A DNA stretch of 64,000 nucleotides from Pseudomonas sp. CC6-YY-74. Lineage in GTDB: Bacteria; Pseudomonadota; Gammaproteobacteria; Pseudomonadales; Pseudomonadaceae. The DNA lies in NCBI RefSeq assembly GCF_002025205.1, contig NZ_CP019947.1, positions 2,580,001 to 2,644,000 on the forward strand, given 5' to 3'. A program made the position numbers and the translations under genes. This document shows positions 1-11,800 of the stretch, piece after piece. Within the stretch, counting starts at the first letter, position 1, and each line of letters opens with the position of its first letter. A model generated the notes under the pieces. It worked only from the letters and a program-made list of their open reading frames with translations. It was not told where the DNA came from and did no database searches.

Positions 1-1
1 G

Positions 2-424
2 GGCAGCAACATCTTCCACGCCGGTCCCGATGGCGCCGGCCAGGTGGCCAAGGTGTGCAACAACCAGGTCCTGGCGGTGCAGATGATCGCTACCGCCGAA
101 GCCATGGCCCTGGGCGTGGCCAACGGCCTGGAGCCAGCCGTGCTGGCCGAGATCATGCGCCAGAGCTCCGGTGGCAACTGGACCCTGGAAAAATACAACC
201 CCTGGCCCGGCGTGATGGAAAACGCCCCGGCATCCAAAGGCTATTCCGGTGGATTCATGGCCGAACTGATGGCCAAGGACCTCGGCCTGGCCCAGGAAGC
301 CGCGCAACACAGCGGCAGCAGCACACCGATGGGCGCCCTGGCCCTGCAGCTGTATCGCCTGTTGCTCAAGCAAGGCAAGGGCCAGCAGGATTTCTCGGTG
401 GTGCAGCAATTGTTCGTCGAATAA
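2..424 (+). CDS. mmsB: 3-hydroxyisobutyrate dehydrogenase family protein, C-terminal part
   Basis: The gene enters from the left edge, so only about 140 C-terminal residues are visible, reading in frame from base 2. They match the all-alpha C-terminal domain of the beta-hydroxyacid dehydrogenase family: GAGQVAKVCNNQ carries the conserved active-site Lys-Asn region, and KDLGLAQEAA matches the family's second conserved helix. The enzyme oxidises 3-hydroxyisobutyrate to methylmalonate semialdehyde with NAD in valine breakdown. The Rossmann domain lies outside the window, so a related member (tartronate semialdehyde reductase type) cannot be fully excluded. It converges on the lap secretion operon, with a shared hairpin terminator between them. 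Confidence 0.8.
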   Translation, partial: GSNIFHAGPDGAGQVAKVCNNQVLAVQMIATAEAMALGVANGLEPAVLAEIMRQSSGGNWTLEKYNPWPGVMENAPASKGYSGGFMAELMAKDLGLAQEAAQHSGSSTPMGALALQLYRLLLKQGKGQQDFSVVQQLFVE

Positions 425-502
425 GCGCAAAGCCAACGGCAGGTTGCACCCGCCCTACTGGCTATTTGTCGAGTAACGCAGGGCTGCGGATCGCAGCTCG
501 TG

Positions 503-570
503 TAGCCGGATGTAATCCGGGGAGAGGTTCGCGCCTACTACACCGTTCCCGGATTGCATCCGGGCTACGA
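503..570. repeat. REP-like inverted pair
   Basis: Two facing copies of a short palindromic motif: GTAGCCGGATGTAATCCGGG at the left and CCCGGATTGCATCCGGGCTA at the right. The same motif recurs at about 41138-41162. This arrangement is typical of extragenic palindromic repeats in Pseudomonas. It lies between two convergent genes. Confidence 0.6.
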
Positions 571-582
571 TCTGCAGATAGC

Positions 583-610
583 AAAAAGCCGCAAATACCT
601 GCGGCTTTTT
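583..610. terminator. bidirectional hairpin terminator
   Basis: A perfect 10-bp stem, AAAAAGCCGC and GCGGCTTTTT, with an 8-base loop. The A-run and T-run on either side make it usable in both directions, fitting its place between the convergent mmsB and lapC genes. Confidence 0.85.
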
Positions 611-629
611 CATCTACCCATAGCTCCGA

Positions 630-2003
630 TCAGCGCTCGCGCAACGCCTCCGCGCGGGCACGGATGATCGGTTTGAGCAGGTAGCTGAGCACGCTTTTCT
701 TGCCGGTGATGATGTCTACCGAGGCGACCATGCCGGGAATGATCAGCAACGGATGCTCTTCGCTGCCCAGGTGGCTCCTGTTGGTGCGCAATTTGATCAC
801 GTAGAAGCTGTTGCCATCGTCGTCGGTCACGGTGTCGGCGCCAATCTGCTCCAGCTCGGCCTTGAGCCCACCGTAGATGGTGTAGTCATAGGCGGTGAAC
901 TTGACCATGGCCTCCTGCCCCGGATGGAGGAAGGCAATATCCTGCGGACGGATGCGCGCCTCCACCAGCAGGTTCTCGCCCAGCGGCACGATCTCCACCA
1001 GGTCGCTGCCCGGCTGAATCACTCCACCGATGGTGTTGACCAGCAGCAGCTTGACGATACCGCGCACGGGTGAGGTGACCAGGGTGCGATTGACCCGATC
1101 TTCCAGCGCCTTGCCGGTCGACTGGATCTTGCTCAGATCGGTGCGCGCCTCATTCAACTGGGTCAGCGCATCGCTGCGAAAACGCCCGCGGGTCTCGTCG
1201 ATCTTGCGCTCTGCTTCCTTGATCGCGGCCTCGGCACGCGGCATCGCCAGGGTGGTGGCCTGCAACTGGCCGCGACTCTCCACCTCGGCACGCTTCAAAC
1301 GCAGCACTTCAACCGGGGAAATCGCGCCTTCGGCCACCAGTGGCTCGGACATGCGAATTTCCTGGCGCAACAGCTCCAGGCTGTTGCGAAACTGGTTCTG
1401 CTTGGAAGCAAACTCGCGCAATTCCTGGCGGCGCTGAAGCAACTGCTGTTCCAGTCCGGCGACCTCGTCCAGCAGTTGCTGGCGCCGGCTGTTGAACAAC
1501 TGTTCCTCGTTCTCGGCCTGACGCGGCACCTTCTCGCGTACTTCGGCGACAATTACCAGTTCACGATCCTGTATTTCCGCACTGAGGCGTTCGACCCGCA
1601 GCAGCAGGGCCAGGCGGTCGGCCTCGGTCTCACCGACGTTGGAAGCAAAACGCGTGTCATCCAGACGCAGCAGCGGATCGCCGATATTGACGATCTGCCC
1701 CTCGCGGACAAACAGTTCGGAAACGATACCGCCTTCCAAGTTCTGGATTTTCTGCAACCGTGAGAATGGAATCGCCTTGCCATCGCCACGGGTGACCTCG
1801 TCGACCACGGCGAAATGCGCCCACAGCAAACAGAAGGCAACGAAGGCGATCAAGCCCCAGATGGTCAGGCGAATGATCCTGGGCGCATCCTCGATCAGCG
1901 CCTTGCTGACTTCCGGCAGCGGCTCGTCGCCCATGGCGTCATGACTGCCGAAGTAAGACGCAAGAGCCTGACGCAGACCTTTTGACGGTGGTTTAACTGA
2001 CAC
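630..2003 (-). CDS. lapC: HlyD-family periplasmic adaptor of the adhesin type I secretion system (LapC)
   Basis: 457 residues. This is the membrane fusion protein that bridges the inner-membrane ABC exporter and the outer-membrane channel. A short cytoplasmic N-terminus is followed by one membrane segment (about residues 48-66), a lipoyl-like half (GDPLLRLDDT), a long coiled coil rich in Glu/Arg/Gln (about 120-290), and the second lipoyl/beta-barrel half containing SPVRGIVKLL. The length is normal for HlyD/LapC. The start is a GTG inside the last codons of lapB (11-nt overlap), so translation is probably coupled. It is the last gene of lapE-lapB-lapC. The divergent giant adhesin names the likely substrate. 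Confidence 0.9.
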   Translation of the reverse strand: MSVKPPSKGLRQALASYFGSHDAMGDEPLPEVSKALIEDAPRIIRLTIWGLIAFVAFCLLWAHFAVVDEVTRGDGKAIPFSRLQKIQNLEGGIVSELFVREGQIVNIGDPLLRLDDTRFASNVGETEADRLALLLRVERLSAEIQDRELVIVAEVREKVPRQAENEEQLFNSRRQQLLDEVAGLEQQLLQRRQELREFASKQNQFRNSLELLRQEIRMSEPLVAEGAISPVEVLRLKRAEVESRGQLQATTLAMPRAEAAIKEAERKIDETRGRFRSDALTQLNEARTDLSKIQSTGKALEDRVNRTLVTSPVRGIVKLLLVNTIGGVIQPGSDLVEIVPLGENLLVEARIRPQDIAFLHPGQEAMVKFTAYDYTIYGGLKAELEQIGADTVTDDDGNSFYVIKLRTNRSHLGSEEHPLLIIPGMVASVDIITGKKSVLSYLLKPIIRARAEALRER

Positions 2004-4149
2004 TGATCTGCCCCTTTTTCAGCGCTTCCATGACACTGCCTTTAGGGCCGTCGGCGATGATCTGCCCACGGTCGACGATGATCAGCCGGTCGACCAGACT
2101 GAGCATGGAGGCACGGTGGGTAACCAGCAGCAGGGTCTTGCTGCCGATAACGGCAGCCAGGCGCTGCTTGAGCCGCTCTTCGCCGGTGTTATCCATGGCG
2201 CTGGTCGGCTCGTCGAACAGCAGGATTTGCGGGTCGAGCAACAACGCCCGGGCCAGGGCAACGTTCTGCCGCTGTCCCCCGGAAAGGTTCTGCCCACGCT
2301 CGCCGACCTGCAGCTCGTAGCCTTTGGGATGCAGACGCACGAACTCATGCACCCCGGCCAGCTCGGATGCCTGCAAGACCAGCTCATCCTCCACGTAGCG
2401 CGCGCCCACCATCAGGTTGTCGCGCAGCGTGCCGGAAAACAGCTGGATATCCTGGGGCACGTAGCCGATGTTGTGGCGCAGATCGCTGACATCCAGCTGG
2501 CGCACATCGACGCCGTCGACCAACAGGCTGCCGGCATCCGGCTGGTACAGGCCGACAATCAGCTTGGCCAGCGAACTCTTGCCAGAGCCGCTGCGACCGA
2601 TGATGCCGATCTTCTCGCCGGGTCGCACCACCAGGTTGATGTTCTGCAGGGCGGCCTGCTGCTGGTCCGGATAATGGAAATCCAGCTGGCGGAACTCGAT
2701 GGCACCCTGCAATGACTGACGCTTGAGCGGACGCTCCTCTTCCTGCCGCTCCTGCGGCAGGGTCATCATCTGATTGACTGATTCGAGGGTGACACGAGCC
2801 TGCTGGTAGCGGGTCAGCAGGCCGGATAATTGGGTCAGCGGGCCGAGTGCACGACTGCTGAGCATGTAGCAGGCAATCAGGCCACCCATGCTCAGTTGGC
2901 CGTCGATGATCTGGTAAACACCGAAGACGATGACGATTACGCCGGCCAGTTGCTGCAGCAGCATCGTCGCATTCATCGCCAGACTGGAGAGCATGCGCGC
3001 GCGTAACTCCAGGCGACTGAGGGTACCGATGGTCTGTTCCCACAGATACTGGCGCTCGCTCTCGGCATTATTGACCTTGACCGCATCCAGTCCGGCGAGG
3101 CTTTCGATCAGGCTCGACTGACGCTCGGCGGCCAGCGCCATGGTGCGTTCCATGGTTTCCGCCAGGGGTCGCTGCAACGCCCAGCCGATCAGGGCGACCA
3201 GCGGAAAGGCCAATACTGGGATCCACACCAGGTGGCCGCCGATCATCGCGATGACTGCCAGAATCAACAGGGTAAACGGCAGATCGATGACACTGGCCAG
3301 GGTCAGCGAGGCGAGAAAATCGCGCAGACTCTGAAACTCGTGGATGTTCTGGGCGAAACTGCCGACCCGCGCCGGACGGTACTTGATGGCCATGCCGACG
3401 ACACGCTCGAACAGCGTCGCCGAAATAATCAGGTCGGTCTTCTTGCCCGCAAGATCCAGGCACAGACCGCGCAAGGTTTTCAGCAGCAGATCGAACAGAT
3501 ACACGCCGCAGATACCGATCGCCAGCACCCAGAGCGTGGCCTCTGCCTGGTTTGGCACCACCCGATCATAAACATTCATGACGAACAGCGGCGTGGCCAG
3601 GCCGATCAGACTGATCAGGAAACTGGCCGCGATAGCGTCTATATAGAGCCAGCGGGAGCGTTTGAGGGTGTCGCGAAACCAGGAAGTCGCCCGTGGAATC
3701 AGCTCACCGCGATTGAAGTCGAACTTGTGCAGCGGCTGGGCAAAGAACACCTGGCCACTGTAATCCTCGTCCAGCATCTCGGCACTGACGAGAACCTCAC
3801 CACCCTCACTCTCGCTGGGCATGACCCGCGCACGACCCTGTTCGTCCCAACCGAGCAAGACCGCGCTGCGACCTTCACGCAGCAACAGCAGCGCAGGCAT
3901 GGCCAACGCCGGGATCTTCTGCAGACTGCGGCGCAACCAACGCCCTTGCAGGCCGGCGCGAGCCGCTGCACGGGGCAGCAACTCGACACTCAGGCGTTGT
4001 TCGGGCAGTGGCAAGCCGGCCGTGAGCATGGCCCGACTGACCGGCTTCTGGTGCAGACTGCAAAGTGACAGCAGGCTGTCGAGCAGTGGATCATCGTAGC
4101 GATCGCGCGGATCGCTACGGGTCGGGGCCTCGCTGAGGTCTACTGCCAC
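1993..4149 (-). CDS. lapB: Type I secretion ABC transporter, permease/ATPase (LapB)
   Basis: 718 residues. An N-terminal C39-peptidase-like domain (about 15-140) lacks the usual catalytic context and is probably a substrate-docking domain. Six membrane segments follow (about 165-440), then an ATPase domain with Walker A GRSGSGKSS, signature LSGGQRQNVALARAL, Walker B ILLFDEPTSAMD and the switch histidine in LLVTHR. This is the classic layout for RTX-adhesin exporters such as P. fluorescens LapB. The start is taken as the GTG at 4149. An upstream ATG at about 4163 is in a different frame and stops at once. The ribosome site is weak, so coupling with lapE, 33 nt upstream, is likely. Confidence 0.92.
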   Translation of the reverse strand: MAVDLSEAPTRSDPRDRYDDPLLDSLLSLCSLHQKPVSRAMLTAGLPLPEQRLSVELLPRAAARAGLQGRWLRRSLQKIPALAMPALLLLREGRSAVLLGWDEQGRARVMPSESEGGEVLVSAEMLDEDYSGQVFFAQPLHKFDFNRGELIPRATSWFRDTLKRSRWLYIDAIAASFLISLIGLATPLFVMNVYDRVVPNQAEATLWVLAIGICGVYLFDLLLKTLRGLCLDLAGKKTDLIISATLFERVVGMAIKYRPARVGSFAQNIHEFQSLRDFLASLTLASVIDLPFTLLILAVIAMIGGHLVWIPVLAFPLVALIGWALQRPLAETMERTMALAAERQSSLIESLAGLDAVKVNNAESERQYLWEQTIGTLSRLELRARMLSSLAMNATMLLQQLAGVIVIVFGVYQIIDGQLSMGGLIACYMLSSRALGPLTQLSGLLTRYQQARVTLESVNQMMTLPQERQEEERPLKRQSLQGAIEFRQLDFHYPDQQQAALQNINLVVRPGEKIGIIGRSGSGKSSLAKLIVGLYQPDAGSLLVDGVDVRQLDVSDLRHNIGYVPQDIQLFSGTLRDNLMVGARYVEDELVLQASELAGVHEFVRLHPKGYELQVGERGQNLSGGQRQNVALARALLLDPQILLFDEPTSAMDNTGEERLKQRLAAVIGSKTLLLVTHRASMLSLVDRLIIVDRGQIIADGPKGSVMEALKKGQISVS

Positions 4150-4182
4150 AAAGATTCACTCATGCACGGAGGAAAGTCGCTG

Positions 4183-5529
4183 TCAGTTCAGGCCCGGCAG
4201 TGTCACCTTGGCCTTGACTACGTCCAGCGGCGCCGCAGCCATGGGTGCAACTACACCTTGGCTTTGCAGCAGGGAGCCCATGGTCGCCTTGATCCGGTAT
4301 TGAGTAAACAGTTCAGTGAAGCGCACCTCTTCCAGGCGACGCGCAGCAGTGAACAGCTCGTTCTCGCTGTCGAGCAAGTCCAGCAATGTCCGCTCGCCCA
4401 GGCCGAACTGCTTCTGGTAGGAATCGCGCACCCGGCTGCTGTAGTCGACATATTGCTGAGCGATCGGCAATTGCTGACGCGAATTCTCCAGGGCATTCCA
4501 GGCCAGACCGAGGTCCTCGAGCAGCACGCGCAACGCATTGTTGCGGATATCCATCGCTTGGTTGACCTGATACGACTTGGACTGCAGATCGGCCTTGTTG
4601 CTGCCACCGGCGAACAGGTTGTAACGCATGCGCAGCATCGCCTGCCATTCATTGCTATGGCCGGGCACGCCATCGATATTGCTGTCGACACCCTGCGACA
4701 GTTCGGCGTCGAAACGCGGATAGAACGTCGACTTGGCCGCTTCGTACTGCTGCTCGCTAGCCTGGACATCGGACTCGGCCGAACTCAAGAACGGATTATT
4801 CGCCAGCATTTCCTCACGCGCGGCTTGCAGGTTTTCTGGCAAACGGCCTGGTAACCCTTGCGGAATGCTCAGTTCGCTGGGATCGCTGCCAACCACGCTG
4901 TAATAATTGACCTGCGCGTCGGCCAGATTGGTCTGCTCGGTGATCAGGTTGTTCCGCGCTTGCGCCAGACGGGCCTCGGCCTGATCGAGATCGGCCATAC
5001 GCCCTACTCCGCGCTCGCTGCGCAGCGAGATCTGGTCGTAGATGCGCTCGTGACTACGCAGGTTGTCAGTCGCCAGCCGCACCATATCCTGACGTTTGAG
5101 CACTTCCAGATAGACCTGCGCGACGGTCAGCGCGGTGCGTTCTGACGTGCCCAACAGCTCATAGGCACGGGCATTGACCGTCGCCCGTTGACGGCCGACT
5201 TCACTGCTGGTGGCAAAGCCGTCGAACAGCATCTGCTGCAGACGTAAGGACGACTCACCGCGATTCAGCGTCTTGTAACTATGCCCGTAGGTATTACGAG
5301 TGCTGGGATTATCGGTGCCCTCACGGCCATAGCCGGCAAGCAGGTCGACCTGCGGCAGATAACCGCCTTTGGCGGCTTTCATCTGCTCCTCGACAGCCAG
5401 ACGCGCGTTGACCCCCGCCTGGATTTCCGGATGCACCTCAAGAGCACTCTGCATGGCTTCGTTAAGGGTTTGGCCGTTGGCCGACAGGGAGATCGCCAGA
5501 GCAAGAGGCAGAAGGGCTAAAAAACGCAT
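4183..5529 (-). CDS. lapE: TolC-family outer-membrane channel of the adhesin secretion system (LapE)
   Basis: 448 residues, beginning with a clear signal peptide (MRFLALLPLALAISLSANG). The rest shows the repeated helical hairpin pattern of TolC/OEP proteins, for example LQQMLFDGF, DLDQAEARLAQARNNL and YNLFAGGSNKADL, with GERTLLDLLDSENELF in the second repeat. It forms the trimeric outer-membrane duct for the LapB-LapC exporter. In Pseudomonas it also holds the retained N-terminal module of LapA. It is the first gene of the minus-strand operon and diverges from the adhesin gene across 336 bp. The upstream AAAGGA fits the ATG start. Confidence 0.92.
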   Translation of the reverse strand: MRFLALLPLALAISLSANGQTLNEAMQSALEVHPEIQAGVNARLAVEEQMKAAKGGYLPQVDLLAGYGREGTDNPSTRNTYGHSYKTLNRGESSLRLQQMLFDGFATSSEVGRQRATVNARAYELLGTSERTALTVAQVYLEVLKRQDMVRLATDNLRSHERIYDQISLRSERGVGRMADLDQAEARLAQARNNLITEQTNLADAQVNYYSVVGSDPSELSIPQGLPGRLPENLQAAREEMLANNPFLSSAESDVQASEQQYEAAKSTFYPRFDAELSQGVDSNIDGVPGHSNEWQAMLRMRYNLFAGGSNKADLQSKSYQVNQAMDIRNNALRVLLEDLGLAWNALENSRQQLPIAQQYVDYSSRVRDSYQKQFGLGERTLLDLLDSENELFTAARRLEEVRFTELFTQYRIKATMGSLLQSQGVVAPMAAAPLDVVKAKVTLPGLN

Positions 5530-5865
5530 TGGAAGTTAGATTCCTTTCGGGCTGAGGAGCAGAAGGTATACAAAATCAGAGGACGAACCACTGCAGAACG
5601 ACCCAGCCAACGAGGCTACGCATTCACTTTTTTGCAGGCTGCGAAGGTGACATGAACGACTAAATCAATATCAAAGTGACATCAACGATAGTGAGTGTGT
5701 ATTATCGCGAAAGAGTGGTCAATAGTTTGGCATATTACCGAGCCAATTGAGAACAAGGACAAGTTGCTGCCGTCAACAAAATGACAGTCAGCCTTTACTT
5801 CTGCCTTGGCCTAGGCCGCATTAATCCAAGGATCACACCACGCCCGGGGCGTCTGGAGCTTAAGC
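5530..5865. promoter_or_regulatory. Divergent lapE / lapA promoter region with two FleQ-like boxes
   Basis: This 336-bp AT-richer spacer must hold promoters for both directions. Two sites resemble the published FleQ consensus GTCAnTAAAtTGAC: GTCAACAAAATGAC at 5772-5785 (two deviations) and GTCAATAGTTTGGC at 5718-5731 (weaker). FleQ is the c-di-GMP-responsive regulator known to act at lapA promoters in P. putida. The adhesin start is preceded by GGAG about 9 nt upstream. The operator assignment is inference from sequence similarity only. Confidence 0.5.
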
Positions 5866-8800
5866 ATGAGCAATTTTGTCGCTGTTATTAAAAGCCTTGT
5901 GGGCCAAGTATTCGTTGTTTCCCTCGACGGCCTCAAGCGGCAAGTGTTCGAAGGCGAGCGTCTGTTCCAAGGCGACCAGGTAGTGACTGCATCGGGCGGT
6001 TCGGCAACTCTGGAACTGGCCAATGGCGATGTGATCGATATTGCCGCCAACGGCAACTGGCAAGCTGGCGGGGATCAAGCCTCAGAGCAAGTGCAGGCGG
6101 CACAAGCGCCAGCTTCCGAACTGGAACAAGCCATCGCCGCCGGCTTCGACCCGACCGCCGACCTCGAACCGACCGCCGCAGGCCCGGGCGCGGCAGGTGG
6201 CGCAGGTGGTGCGGCAGGTGGCGGTCACAGCTTCGTAATGTTGGATGAAACAGGTCAGCAGCTCGATCCGACTGTTGGGTTTGAGACTGAAGGGCTGGGG
6301 GTTGCTGCGTCCTCACCTACAGAGGAAGAGGCTCCAGAACCTATTGAGGCTCTCGAGATTGCCAACACCGCTCCCGTTGCGCTAGCTGACAGCTTCACCG
6401 TGAACGAAGACGGCAGCATCAGCATCGACGTGCTGAGCAATGACACAGACCTGGACGGCGACAGCCTGACCATCACCGCCGTCGATGGCCAGACCATTGC
6501 CGAGGGTGGTTCCGTTAATGTCAGCAATGGCTCGGTGACTCTGATCAATGGTCAGCTGGTATTCAACCCAACCGCCAACTATAGCGGCCCGGTCAGCTTC
6601 TCTTACACAGTCAGCGATGGCGTATTGACCAGTACTGCGATGGTCAGTGGCACCGTCGACCCGATCAACGATGCTCCGGTCGCCAACGACGACAGCCTGA
6701 CGGCCAGCGAAGACACCCCGGTGACCTTCACCGCCGCCCAGCTGACCGGCAACGACACCGATCCAGAAAACTCGCCGCTGACCATTAACAGCGTCACCAG
6801 TGGTACTGGCGGCACCGCCGTGCTCAATAGCGACGGCACCGTCACCTTCACCCCGAACGCCAATTTCAACGGCACCGCCGACTTCACCTACACCGTCACC
6901 GATGGCGAGCTGACCTCCAACGTCGCCACCGCCACGGTCACCGTCGGTGCGATCAACGATGCTCCGGTCGCCAACGACGACAGCCTGACGGCCAGCGAAG
7001 ACACCCCGGTGACCTTCACCGCCGCCCAGCTGACCGGCAACGACACCGATCCAGAAAACTCGCCGCTGACCATTAACAGCGTCACCAGTGGTACTGGCGG
7101 CACCGCCGTGCTCAATAGCGACGGCACCGTCACCTTCACCCCGAACGCCAATTTCAATGGCGCTGCTGACTTCACCTACACCGTCACCGATGGCGAGCTG
7201 ACCTCCAACGTCGCCACCGCCACGGTCACCGTCACCCCGATCAACGATGCACCGATCGCGGCCAGCAGCAGCATTAGCGTCGCGGAAGAAAGCACCGGGA
7301 CCAGCCTGGGCCTCACCGCGCCGACTGATGTCGATGGCGACAGCCTGACCATCACCGTCTCCGGCCTGCCGACCCTGGGTACCGTCACCAAAGCCGATGG
7401 CTCCGCCATCAGCAATGGCGACACCCTGACCAGCGCCGAGCTGACTGGCCTGCTCTACAACGCACCGGCCGACTACACCAGCGGCGATGCCGTCGGCTCG
7501 TTCAGCTACTCGGTCAACGACGGCACCGTCACCGTCAGCGGAACCACCACCATCGGTGTCACCCCGATCAACGATGCACCGATCGCGGCCAGCAGCAGCA
7601 TTAGCGTCGCGGAAGAAAGCACCGGGACCAGCCTGGGCCTCACCGCGCCGACTGATGTCGATGGCGACAGCCTGACCATCACCGTCTCCGGCCTGCCGAC
7701 CCTGGGTACCGTCACCAAAGCCGATGGCTCCGCCATCAGCAATGGCGACACCCTGACCAGCGCCGAGCTGACTGGCCTGCTCTACAACGCACCGGCCGAC
7801 TACACCAGCGGCGATGCCGTCGGCTCGTTCAGCTACTCGGTCAACGACGGCACCGTCACCGTCAGCGGAACCACCACCATCGGTGTCACCCCGATCAACG
7901 ATGCACCGATCGCGGCCAGCAGCAGCATTAGCGTCGCGGAAGAAAGCACCGGGACCAGCCTGGGCCTCACCGCGCCGACTGATGTCGATGGCGACAGCCT
8001 GACCATCACCGTCTCCGGCCTGCCGACCCTGGGTACCGTCACCAAAGCCGATGGCTCCGCCATCAGCAATGGCGACACCCTGACCAGCGCCGAGCTGACT
8101 GGCCTGCTCTACAACGCACCGGCCGACTACACCAGCGGCGATGCCGTCGGCTCGTTCAGCTACTCGGTCAACGACGGCACCGTCACCGTCAGCGGAACCA
8201 CCACCATCGGTGTCACCCCGATCAACGATGCACCGATCGCAGCCAGCAGCAGCATTAGCGTCGCGGAAGAAAGCACCGGGACCAGCCTGGGCCTCACCGC
8301 GCCGACTGATGTCGATGGCGACAGCCTGACCATCACCGTCTCCGGCCTGCCGACCCTGGGTACCGTCACCAAAGCCGATGGCTCCGCCATCAGCAATGGC
8401 GACACCCTGACCAGCGCCGAGCTGACTGGCCTGCTCTACAACGCACCGGCCGACTACACCAGCGGCGATGCCGTCGGCTCGTTCAGCTACTCGGTCAACG
8501 ACGGCACCGTCACCGTCAGCGGAACCACCACCATCGGTGTCACCCCGATCAACGATGCACCGATCGCAGCCAGCAGCAGCATTAGCGTCGCGGAAGAAAG
8601 CACCGGGACCAGCCTGGGCCTCACCGCGCCGACTGATGTCGATGGCGACAGCCTGACCATCACCGTCTCCGGCCTGCCGACCCTGGGTACCGTCACCAAA
8701 GCCGATGGCTCCGCCATCAGCAATGGCGACACCCTGACCAGCGCCGAGCTGACTGGCCTGCTCTACAACGCACCGGCCGACTACACCAGCGGCGATGCCG

Positions 8801-11800
8801 TCGGCTCGTTCAGCTACTCGGTCAACGACGGCACCGTCACCGTCAGCGGAACCACCACCATCGGTGTCACCCCGATCAACGATGCACCGATCGCGGCCAG
8901 CAGCAGCATTAGCGTCGCGGAAGAAAGCACCGGGACCAGCCTGGGCCTCACCGCGCCGACTGATGTCGATGGCGACAGCCTGACCATCACCGTCTCCGGC
9001 CTGCCGACCCTGGGTACCGTCACCAAAGCCGATGGCTCCGCCATCAGCAATGGCGACACCCTGACCAGCGCCGAGCTGACTGGCCTGCTCTACAACGCAC
9101 CGGCCGACTACACCAGCGGCGATGCCGTCGGCTCGTTCAGCTACTCGGTCAACGACGGCACCGTCACCGTCAGCGGAACCACCACCATCGGTGTCACCCC
9201 GATCAACGATGCACCGATCGCAGCCAGCAGCAGCATTAGCGTCGCGGAAGAAAGCACCGGGACCAGCCTGGGCCTCACCGCGCCGACTGATGTCGATGGC
9301 GACAGCCTGACCATCACCGTCTCCGGCCTGCCGACCCTGGGTACCGTCACCAAAGCCGATGGCTCCGCCATCAGCAATGGCGACACCCTGACCAGCGCCG
9401 AGCTGACTGGCCTGCTCTACAACGCACCGGCCGACTACACCAGCGGCGATGCCGTCGGCTCGTTCAGCTACTCGGTCAACGACGGCACCGTCACCGTCAG
9501 CGGAACCACCACCATCGGTGTCACCCCGATCAACGATGCACCGATCGCGGCCAGCAGCAGCATTAGCGTCGCGGAAGAAAGCACCGGGACCAGCCTGGGC
9601 CTCACCGCGCCGACTGATGTCGATGGCGACAGCCTGACCATCACCGTCTCCGGCCTGCCGACCCTGGGTACCGTCACCAAAGCCGATGGCTCCGCCATCA
9701 GCAATGGCGACACCCTGACCAGCGCCGAGCTGACTGGCCTGCTCTACAACGCACCGGCCGACTACACCAGCGGCGATGCCGTCGGCTCGTTCAGCTACTC
9801 GGTCAACGACGGCACCGTCACCGCCAGCGGAACCACCACCATCGGTGTCACCCCGATCAACGATGCACCGATCGCGGCCAGCAGCAGCATTAGCGTCGCG
9901 GAAGAAAGCACCGGGACCAGCCTGGGCCTCACCGCGCCGACTGATGTCGATGGCGACAGCCTGACCATCACCGTCTCCGGCCTGCCGACCCTGGGTACCG
10001 TCACCAAAGCCGATGGCTCCGCCATCAGCAATGGCGACACCCTGACCAGCGCCGAGCTGACTGGCCTGCTCTACAACGCACCGGCCGACTACACCAGCGG
10101 CGATGCCGTCGGCTCGTTCAGCTACTCGGTCAACGACGGCACCGTCACCGTCAGCGGAACCACCACCATCGGTGTCACCCCGATCAACGATGCACCGATC
10201 GCGGCCAGCAGCAGCATTAGCGTCGCGGAAGAAAGCACCGGGACCAGCCTGGGCCTCACCGCGCCGACTGATGTCGATGGCGACAGCCTGACCATCACCG
10301 TCTCCGGCCTGCCGACCCTGGGTACCGTCACCAAAGCCGATGGCTCCGCCATCAGCAATGGCGACACCCTGACCAGCGCCGAGCTGACTGGCCTGCTCTA
10401 CAACGCACCGGCCGACTACACCAGCGGCGATGCCGTCGGCTCGTTCAGCTACTCGGTCAACGACGGCACCGTCACCGTCAGCGGAACCACCACCATCGGT
10501 GTCACCCCGATCAACGATGCACCGATCGCGGCCAGCAGCAGCATTAGCGTCGCGGAAGAAAGCACCGGGACCAGCCTGGGCCTCACCGCGCCGACTGATG
10601 TCGATGGCGACAGCCTGACCATCACCGTCTCCGGCCTGCCGACCCTGGGTACCGTCACCAAAGCCGATGGCTCCGCCATCAGCAATGGCGACACCCTGAC
10701 CAGCGCCGAGCTGACTGGCCTGCTCTACAACGCACCGGCCGACTACACCAGCGGCGATGCCGTCGGCTCGTTCAGCTACTCGGTCAACGACGGCACCGTC
10801 ACCGTCAGCGGAACCACCACCATCGGTGTCACCCCGATCAACGATGCACCGATCGCAGCCAGCAGCAGCATTAGCGTCGCGGAAGAAAGCACCGGGACCA
10901 GCCTGGGCCTCACCGCGCCGACTGATGTCGATGGCGACAGCCTGACCATCACCGTCTCCGGCCTGCCGACCCTGGGTACCGTCACCAAAGCCGATGGCTC
11001 CGCCATCAGCAATGGCGACACCCTGACCAGCGCCGAGCTGACTGGCCTGCTCTACAACGCACCGGCCGACTACACCAGCGGCGATGCCGTCGGCTCGTTC
11101 AGCTACTCGGTCAACGACGGCACCGTCACCGTCAGCGGAACCACCACCATCGGTGTCACCCCGATCAACGATGCACCGATCGCAGCCAGCAGCAGCATTA
11201 GCGTCGCGGAAGAAAGCACCGGGACCAGCCTGGGCCTCACCGCGCCGACTGATGTCGATGGCGACAGCCTGACCATCACCGTCTCCGGCCTGCCGACCCT
11301 GGGTACCGTCACCAAAGCCGATGGCTCCGCCATCAGCAATGGCGACACCCTGACCAGCGCCGAGCTGACTGGCCTGCTCTACAACGCACCGGCCGACTAC
11401 ACCAGCGGCGATGCCGTCGGCTCGTTCAGCTACTCGGTCAACGACGGCACCGTCACCGTCAGCGGAACCACCACCATCGGTGTCACCCCGATCAACGATG
11501 CACCGATCGCGGCCAGCAGCAGCATTAGCGTCGCGGAAGAAAGCACCGGGACCAGCCTGGGCCTCACCGCGCCGACTGATGTCGATGGCGACAGCCTGAC
11601 CATCACCGTCTCCGGCCTGCCGACCCTGGGTACCGTCACCAAAGCCGATGGCTCCGCCATCAGCAATGGCGACACCCTGACCAGCGCCGAGCTGACTGGC
11701 CTGCTCTACAACGCACCGGCCGACTACACCAGCGGCGATGCCGTCGGCTCGTTCAGCTACTCGGTCAACGACGGCACCGTCACCGTCAGCGGAACCACCA

